Assembly: GCF_023566055.1 (NCBI RefSeq)
Contig: NZ_JALIQP010000001.1
Location: 1,245,252-1,309,251 of the forward strand
Direction of reading: 5' to 3'
Origin: Halosolutus amylolyticus
GTDB taxonomy: Archaea; Halobacteriota; Halobacteria; Halobacteriales; Natrialbaceae
Length of the DNA: 64,000 nucleotides
Shown here: piece after piece, positions 58,796-64,000 of the stretch
Layout of the letters: the number at the start of each line of letters is the position of its first letter
Position numbering within the stretch: position 1 is the first letter of the stretch
Notes under the pieces: model-generated
Databases searched by the model: none
The model's input: only the letters and a program-made list of their open reading frames with translations
What the model was told of the DNA's origin: nothing
Translations under genes and position numbers: made by a program

Positions 58796-59548
58796 ATGAA
58801 CCTCGCCGACGCGCTCGGACTCGGGGACGAGGAACTCGTCTCGTTCGTCGGTGCCGGCGGCAAGAAGACCGCCATGGAACGACTGGTCACGGAGGCGGAC
58901 GATCGCGAACTCGCGGCGGCCTACACCACGTCGACGCACATGCCGCCACCGGCGGCCCTTCCGCTCGTGCTCGCCGATCCCGATCGCGTTCGGGCCGTTC
59001 TGGACGAGGAGACCGCGCCGATCGCGCTGGCGAGCGATCGGATCGCCGATCCGGACCGCGTCGACGAGAAAGTTCGCGGCTACGACCCCGCCGTCCTGAG
59101 TTCGCTGTTTCGAGAGGGGGCCGTCGACTGGCTCCTCCTCAAGGCCGACGGAGCCAGAATGCGCGAATTCAAGGCTCCAGGGCCGGACGAACCGCCGATC
59201 CCCGAGTCGAGCACTTTCGTCGTCCCGGTCACGTCCGTCCGGGCCGTCGGTCGCCCCCTCACGGCCGACGTCGTTCACCGCGTCGATCGGGTCGAACGCC
59301 TGTCGGGGCTCACCGAGGGGGACCCGCTCACGCCGGACGCCGTCGGGCGGGTCCTCGCACACCCTCGCGGCGGACTGAAGCGCGTTCCCGACGACGCGAC
59401 GGTCGTCCCGCTCGTCAACAAGGCCGACGACGAGAGACTCGAACGACGCGCGAAAGCCGTCCTCTCGGCGGCGCTCGAGCACACCTCGCGGTTCGACCGG
59501 GGCCTCGTCTGCTCGTTCGAATCGAACCGGCTCACGATCGTCTCGTGA
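58796..59548 (+). CDS. yqeC: YqeC, selenium-dependent hydroxylase accessory protein
   Basis: 250 residues from ATG 58796 (MNLADALGLGDEELVSFVGA). It starts with a P-loop-like VGAGGKKTAMERLV (the family has GAGGKTT), then AAYTTSTHMPPP, LLLKADGARMREFKAPGPDE (the YqeC ADGAxx-PLKAP core) and PESSTFVVPVTSVRAVGRPL. YqeC is a marker of selenium-dependent molybdenum hydroxylase loci, with unknown biochemistry; the P-loop suggests ATP use. It is divergent from the selD operon across the 37-bp repeat. Confidence 0.85.
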   Translation: MNLADALGLGDEELVSFVGAGGKKTAMERLVTEADDRELAAAYTTSTHMPPPAALPLVLADPDRVRAVLDEETAPIALASDRIADPDRVDEKVRGYDPAVLSSLFREGAVDWLLLKADGARMREFKAPGPDEPPIPESSTFVVPVTSVRAVGRPLTADVVHRVDRVERLSGLTEGDPLTPDAVGRVLAHPRGGLKRVPDDATVVPLVNKADDERLERRAKAVLSAALEHTSRFDRGLVCSFESNRLTIVS

Positions 59549-59654
59549 TGGAACTCGACCCGCCCCGTCGTCACGTCAGGAAGCCGGATTCGAACCCATC
59601 CCGGTCAGGATCGCGGTCACGCGGCGACTGCTGGCCCGAATCGTCGACCAACAT

Positions 59655-59662
59655 CTTTTATT
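59655..59662 (+). promoter_or_regulatory. TATA box for hpt
   Basis: cttttatt, 22-29 nt upstream of ATG 59684, leaving essentially no leader. Confidence 0.5.
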
Positions 59663-59683
59663 CCGTCTGCGAGAACTACCGAC

Positions 59684-60280
59684 ATGGATAAGCTGGAACG
59701 GTCGATGCACGAGGCGCCGATAATCGAGAAGGGCGACTACGAGTATCTCGTGCATCCGATCAGCAACTGCGTCCCGAAACTCGACCCAGCGCTGCTCCGG
59801 GAAGTCGCGTCGCGCATCGTCACGACGGCCGACCTCCAGGACGTGGACAAGATCGTCACCCCCGCGGCGATGGGTATTCACATCTCCACTGCCGTCTCCC
59901 TGCTCACCGACATCCCACTCGTCGTCATCCGCAAACGAGAGTACGGGTTGGACGGCGAGGTCTCGCTGACACAGCAGACCGGCTACGCCGAGAGCGACAT
60001 GTACATCAACGACGTCGAAGCGGGCGATTCCGTACTCCTGCTCGACGACATGCTCAGCACCGGCGGAACGCTCCGGGCGATTACGGACGCACTCGACGCG
60101 ATCGGGGCCGACATCGTCGACGTCGTCGTCGTCATGCGCAAGGTCGGCGGCGAGGACGCTCTCGAGGGCATCGACCACGACGTCACGTCGATTCTCGACA
60201 TCACCGTCGAGGACGGCGTCGTGACGATCGTCGACGACTCCGTCCCAGCTCCGCGCGGCGATCCCGAACGGACCGAGTAG
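59684..60280 (+). CDS. hpt: Hypoxanthine/guanine phosphoribosyltransferase, archaeal type
   Basis: 198 residues ([20 protein letters not shown]). The archaeal Hpt pattern is strong: [60 protein letters not shown] and the PRPP loop [20 protein letters not shown]. It returns hypoxanthine and guanine to the nucleotide pool using PRPP. It closes the purine region: Ade makes hypoxanthine, Hpt salvages it, and the XDH-type enzymes compete for it. Confidence 0.9.
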   Translation: MDKLERSMHEAPIIEKGDYEYLVHPISNCVPKLDPALLREVASRIVTTADLQDVDKIVTPAAMGIHISTAVSLLTDIPLVVIRKREYGLDGEVSLTQQTGYAESDMYINDVEAGDSVLLLDDMLSTGGTLRAITDALDAIGADIVDVVVVMRKVGGEDALEGIDHDVTSILDITVEDGVVTIVDDSVPAPRGDPERTE

Positions 60281-61571
60281 CACGCGTTCTCCGATCGGGA
60301 TCCGTGGATTGCCCACCTGCCGCAGAGCGATCGCCATGAGTTGTCTGCTCAATCATATTCAATATCTAAATATATAGTTTATATGTCGTAATTGGGGATC
60401 TACTTATCCTAAAGAACGAGTACTAATCGTCTTCCCGTCTCGTTTCCGCACCAGTCGTCGACGATCCGATTCGACTCTCAGTATTCGATTTCTCGACGTT
60501 TCGGTGCCTCGAGAGCGATACGATCGTATTTTCCGTATTCACGGTGTTGGATTCAAATTATGAAAGCGCTACCCGTCACTGTTCGGCCTCAAATAGCTGA
60601 TATTCGGCGTCTGGAGTCACTACTGGCGGTCGCATCCGCAACGTTTCGTACAGACCGCCGATCGTCCATAACGCCCGACTATATAAAATAAGATATACTA
60701 TATGATTTGCTATCTCTACCGATAACTATCCGTCCAGTGATTACTACGGTCGCCGTGTATCGTAGTCGTGTGGGTTCTGTTCGAACGGTTTTCTAACGCT
60801 CGCCCGACTGGCATACAGCCAAGACCAGTCACCGTTACGCGATGGCTTTGCCGTCGGCGAGTCTAGAACGTTATCGGCCAGCCGATATACGTCGTGCGTC
60901 ATCGCTTGACGTGGGCGATCTACACCGATCGAGCGAAGAATCGCTTGTGTCTCAGTTCAGGATAGTTCGATAGTGGCTCGTCTCACGGAGTCGACATCCG
61001 TCTCCAGTACACGATCGGCCCTTCCCGCAGGGGGTCGGCTGAAGCGCTCCCTCCCGGCTGACGAATCCGCATCCGCATGCATACGTGTGTGGCAATCGGG
61101 TCCCGGTCGGAGACGCATAGACGCCGCGGTGGATCCGGCCACCGACACAGCGGGCTCACCACCTCGACTACCCGGGCACCCGGGTTCGGCACGATCGGTC
61201 ATTTACACCAATACGCGTGTAAATGATTTGGCGCGCTCGGCAGGTCGTACTCCCGCCGCAGTGTGGTTCCGGACAACTACGTATAATATATTTGTCTATA
61301 GGGGCAACAATAAATATATTTCTTACATTATCGGGTCCTTCTAGTCTCCCTCTTTCAGTCTAGAAAACGCGAAACGAAAAACAGTAAGAGAGTATATGAT
61401 TCGGGGAATAGTGTCGTTTTGGTTTCGTTCGATCGCGATGGATTCGGATCCACGGCCAGTCTACGCGGTACTGGCGATTGCGGCCGATAGCGGCCGCGTC
61501 GATATCGGGTTTCGTAACGAGCGGCGACGAGAAGGAGTTGGTCGCGGCGTCGTCCGTGCAGTGTTGGCGGT
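60281..61571. other. 1.3-kb AT-rich region without a convincing gene
   Basis: Base composition drops sharply here (60350-60720, again 61265-61345), unlike the genes on either side. No reading frame looks like a haloarchaeal protein. One frame near 60799-60880 (LARLAYSQDQSPLRDGFAVG) loosely resembles the start of an IS630-type transposase but breaks at once; this is only a hint. The region carries a perfect inverted pair at 61200 and ends at the 3' end of the GH3 gene. It could be a foreign or decayed insertion. Confidence 0.5.
61200..61225. promoter_or_regulatory. Perfect inverted pair CATTTACAC / GTGTAAATG
   Basis: Nine-base arms spaced by eight bases (caatacgc) in AT-rich DNA, followed by a TATA-like stretch (gtataatatattt, 61281). 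It looks like a repressor or IHF-type site, but there is no gene start that it would control. Confidence 0.35.
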
Positions 61572-63812
61572 TCAGCGATCGCTCGGCCCGACGTCGAGGT
61601 CGAACGTCCGGCCCCCGACGAAGAGGCGGAGGTTCCCGGCGTCGACGCGGCCGTCGCGCGACCGCTCGAAGAGCCCGATCCGGTCCGCGCTGATCCGGAG
61701 TTCCACGGTCACTCGTTCGCCGGGTGCCAGTTCGACGCGCTCGAATGCCCACAGTTCGCGGACGGGCGTGACGACCGAACTGAACTCGTCCCGACCGAAC
61801 ACCTGGACGACCTCGCTCCCGCGCCGATCGCCCGTGTTGGCCAGCGTGACGCGGACCGTGAGGTCCTCGTCCGGGCTGATCGCGTCGCCAGACAGGTCGA
61901 TCGACTCGTACTCGACGGTGGTGTAGCTGAGTCCGTGGCCGAACTCGAACAGCGGGTCGTACGACGGCGGGTGCTCGTCGGCACCGATCGGGTGCGGGTG
62001 CGGCCGGTGGTTGAAATACGTCGGAAGTGTCGCCGCCGATCGCGGGATCGAAATCGGGAGCCGCCCGCCGGGTTCGGCCTCGCCGAACAGCGTCTCACCG
62101 ATCACCTCGCCGCCGACTCTGCCGGGGTAGTACGCCATGAGGATCGCGGGCACCGTCTCAGACAGCCACTCGATGGCCAGCGGGCGGCCGGTGACCAGGA
62201 CCGCGACGACGGGTGTCCCCGTCTCCGCCACTGCGTCGACGAGGTCGCGCTGCGCGTCGGGAAGCGAGAGTTCGTTCCGCGTCGGGAACTCGCCGGTCGC
62301 GCCGTCGGTTTCCGCCGCGGGGCCGAATTCGTGGAGGTACCAGTCTTCGCCGAGCGCGACCACGGCGACGTCCGCCTCGGCCGCCCGCTCCGCGGCGGCG
62401 TCGATATCGACGGGCGTCGTAATGCCACTGCCTGGTTCGTGGGTCACGACCGTCTCGTCGGCGACGGCGTCGACGATTCCCTCGCGGATCGTCGTCCCGG
62501 GAACGCCGGCGTCCGCGTTACAGCTCCACCCGCCGTTCTGGTGGACGATCTCGTCGGCGTTCGGCCCGGTCACGAACACCTCGTCGACGTCGTCGTCGAG
62601 GGGGAGCACGTCCCCGTCGTTTTGCAACAGCGTGAGCGATTTCCGAACGGCTTCGCGCGCGACGTCGAGGTGCTCGGGAGCGCCCAGGACGTCTTCGGCC
62701 GCAGGGTTCGGGTACGGCTCCTCGAAGAGGCCGAGCGCGAATTTCGCCCGCAACACCCGCTCGGCGCTGGCCTCGATCAGCTGTTTCGAGAGGTCGCCGC
62801 GCTCGATCAGGTCCCGGACGTGGCGGGCGTGTTCGCCCCCGGCGACCGACCCGATATCGAGTCCCGCCTCGCGAGTCTGGCGTACGGCCTCGATCGGCGT
62901 TCCCGCCGTGCGGTGTTCTTCGTGCAGCTGGCCGATCCCGTTCCAGTCGGAGACGACGATCCCGTCGAACCCCAGCTCCTCGCGGAGGAGGTCGGTCAGG
63001 AATCGACGCGATCCGTGGGCCGGTTCGCCGTCGATCGAGTTGTAGCACGGCATCACCGCGCCGACGCCCTCCTCGAGCGCGGTCTCGAACGGCGGGAGGA
63101 ACACGTTGCGGAGCGTGTGCGAGGAGACGTCGACCGGGGCGGCGTCCTCGCCGCGCGTGGGGTCGCCGTAGGCCGGAAAGTGCTTCGCCGTCCCGAGCAC
63201 CGAGGACTCGTCGGGGTCCTCGCCCTGGTACCCGCGAACCTCGCTGGCGGCCAGCGTCCCGACGAGGTACGGACTCTCACCGTACGTCTCTCCGGTTCGG
63301 CCCCACCGCGGATCACGCGCGACGTCGCAGGTCGGGCTATAGTTCTGGGCGGCCCCGGTAGCGCGCATCTCCGCCGCCGTGATCTCGGCCGTGCGTTCGA
63401 CGAGTCCGGGAGACCACGTCGCCGCCGCGCCGAGGTTGTTCGGGAACACGGTCGACTCTTTGAGGTACGCGTGACCGTGGATCGCGTCGGCCGCGAACAG
63501 CAGCGGGATGCCAAGTCGCGTCTCCTCGACGGCGTGGGTCTGCAGTTGTCGCGCCGCGTCGACCGCGTCCGCGAGCGACTCGTTGGGTGAGCCACCCCAG
63601 CCGAAGGGGGCGACCGCGCCGACGTGGTATTCGTCGATTTCGTCGATGACGTCGTCGACGCCGTGGGGCCCCTCGCCGAGCGTCCCGACGTAGGAGCCGG
63701 CCAGTTGGCCGATCTTCTCCTCGAGCGTCATCCGGTCGAGCAGATCGGCGACGCGTTCGTCGATCGACAGCGACGGATCTAGGTACGGCTCACCGCCCTC
63801 TAGGCTTGTCAT
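61572..63812 (-). CDS. GH3-family beta-glucosidase-like glycoside hydrolase
   Basis: 746 residues. Domains: (beta/alpha)8 barrel from TLEEKIGQLAGSYVGTLGEG, with KHFPAYGDPTRGEDAA and the nucleophile in GIVVSDWNGIGQL; the alpha/beta sandwich with AVVALGEDWYLHEFGPAA; then an FnIII-like domain (ELAPGERVTVELRISADRIG). EFGHGLSYTTVEYESI marks the GH3 third domain. It would cleave terminal beta-glucosides or related sugars; no signal peptide is visible, so it is cytoplasmic as read. It is isolated from other sugar genes in the window and next to the AT-rich region. Confidence 0.9.
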   Translation of the reverse strand: MTSLEGGEPYLDPSLSIDERVADLLDRMTLEEKIGQLAGSYVGTLGEGPHGVDDVIDEIDEYHVGAVAPFGWGGSPNESLADAVDAARQLQTHAVEETRLGIPLLFAADAIHGHAYLKESTVFPNNLGAAATWSPGLVERTAEITAAEMRATGAAQNYSPTCDVARDPRWGRTGETYGESPYLVGTLAASEVRGYQGEDPDESSVLGTAKHFPAYGDPTRGEDAAPVDVSSHTLRNVFLPPFETALEEGVGAVMPCYNSIDGEPAHGSRRFLTDLLREELGFDGIVVSDWNGIGQLHEEHRTAGTPIEAVRQTREAGLDIGSVAGGEHARHVRDLIERGDLSKQLIEASAERVLRAKFALGLFEEPYPNPAAEDVLGAPEHLDVAREAVRKSLTLLQNDGDVLPLDDDVDEVFVTGPNADEIVHQNGGWSCNADAGVPGTTIREGIVDAVADETVVTHEPGSGITTPVDIDAAAERAAEADVAVVALGEDWYLHEFGPAAETDGATGEFPTRNELSLPDAQRDLVDAVAETGTPVVAVLVTGRPLAIEWLSETVPAILMAYYPGRVGGEVIGETLFGEAEPGGRLPISIPRSAATLPTYFNHRPHPHPIGADEHPPSYDPLFEFGHGLSYTTVEYESIDLSGDAISPDEDLTVRVTLANTGDRRGSEVVQVFGRDEFSSVVTPVRELWAFERVELAPGERVTVELRISADRIGLFERSRDGRVDAGNLRLFVGGRTFDLDVGPSDR

Positions 63813-63873
63813 GGATGTAGGTATCTGAAACGGCAGTTAATAAGTGTATCCCTGGTGATCGGACTCACGCGCA

Positions 63874-64000
63874 GGCACTGTCTAGATGAGAGTTTGAGGA
63901 ATGAGCAGGTGGTGGCGAGAAGTGTCCAATGCAACTCGCCAACCTGCTCAGAGAGACCTTAGACGTGGATTGTGATGAGGTTTGGGAGAACGAGCGCACC
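63874..64000 (+). mobile_element. Left end of an insertion sequence, cut by the window edge
   Basis: The sequence opens with GGCACTGTCTAGATGAGAG, a GGCACTG end like those of IS6-family elements, 62 bp after the GH3 start codon on the other strand. The transposase reading frame begins 55 bp later. The rest lies outside the window, so the family is only a likely guess. If complete it is an intact element next to the AT-rich region. Confidence 0.65.
63929..64000 (+). CDS. Transposase, N-terminal 24 residues only (truncated by window)
   Basis: ATG 63929 opens MQLANLLRETLDVDCDEVWE and continues NERT to the last base. The frame is complete to the edge. A start with an acidic helix followed by VWENERT resembles several haloarchaeal IS transposases that begin 50-60 bp inside the left end. 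Catalytic residues are outside the window. Confidence 0.6.
   Translation, partial: MQLANLLRETLDVDCDEVWENERT

Noticed and set aside
59576..59640. A T-loop-like GGTTCGAATCC on the minus strand
   Set aside because: The flanking bases do not pair as a T stem and no acceptor or anticodon stem can be drawn, so it is not a tRNA.
29796..60280. Uricase or an FAD-binding XDH subunit in the purine island
   Set aside because: I read both strands for their typical motifs and did not find them within the window; they may be elsewhere in the genome.
60799..60880. An IS630-type transposase remnant
   Set aside because: Only one short segment looks similar and the frame breaks at once; too weak to annotate as a feature.

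Overview
The window is haloarchaeal chromosome (class Halobacteria; I cannot fix the genus). The evidence is high GC with abundant CGATCG, strongly acidic proteins, many universal stress proteins, an S17e-type ribosomal protein family, a RdfA/SMC-like pair, an F420-dependent oxidoreductase, and starts that mostly sit 25-35 nt after a TATA box (leaderless transcripts).

Layout. (1) 0-20 kb is a stress and nucleotide-sensing region: eleven universal stress protein (USP) loci, one of them a remnant, mixed with a blue-copper lipoprotein, a PAC2 protein, a HAD phosphatase, two flavin-binding split-barrel proteins, nicotinate phosphoribosyltransferase, an ABC1 kinase, and two paralogues joining four CBS motifs to a C-terminal domain that looks like ribosome hibernation factor HPF/RaiA. 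(2) 21-29 kb holds moeA and a mocA-like gene, two small S17e paralogues, haloarchaeal regulators, and rdfA with an SMC-like ATPase. (3) 29.8-60.3 kb is the centrepiece, a purine/selenium-molybdenum island: SsnA-like, hydantoinase/allantoinase-like and guanine-deaminase-like amidohydrolases, an M20 allantoate/carbamoyl hydrolase, a threonine-synthase-like PLP enzyme, an F420-type oxidoreductase, D-aminoacylase, NAD kinase-phosphatase, two xanthine-dehydrogenase-type large/small subunit pairs, RidA, two purine permeases, adenine deaminase, and a maturation set (DsrE-DsrF-DsrH-like trio, an XdhC-YqeB fusion, SelD, two TusA/YedF-like proteins, YqeC), then Hpt. (4) 60.3-64 kb is an AT-rich stretch with no convincing gene, a GH3 beta-glucosidase, and the left end of an insertion sequence cut by the window edge.

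How it fits together. Permeases import purines; Ade, GuaD-like and XDH-type enzymes interconvert and oxidise them; the amidohydrolases, AllC and the PLP enzyme open and degrade the rings; Hpt salvages hypoxanthine/guanine. SelD, YqeB, YqeC and a YedF-like protein are the known signature of selenium-dependent molybdenum hydroxylases, so at least one XDH-type enzyme is probably a labile-selenium enzyme. The gene set parallels the E. coli ygeXY-hyuA-yqeBC-mocA-ssnA-xdhD region. No uricase and no FAD subunit are visible in the window.

Two families of ~85-bp palindromic elements recur, four copies of A and six of B. Family B always lies just after a gene and in four cases contributes the TGA stop codon itself. 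In two cases family A supplies the last codons and stop of its host gene, and in a third it abuts the stop codon.
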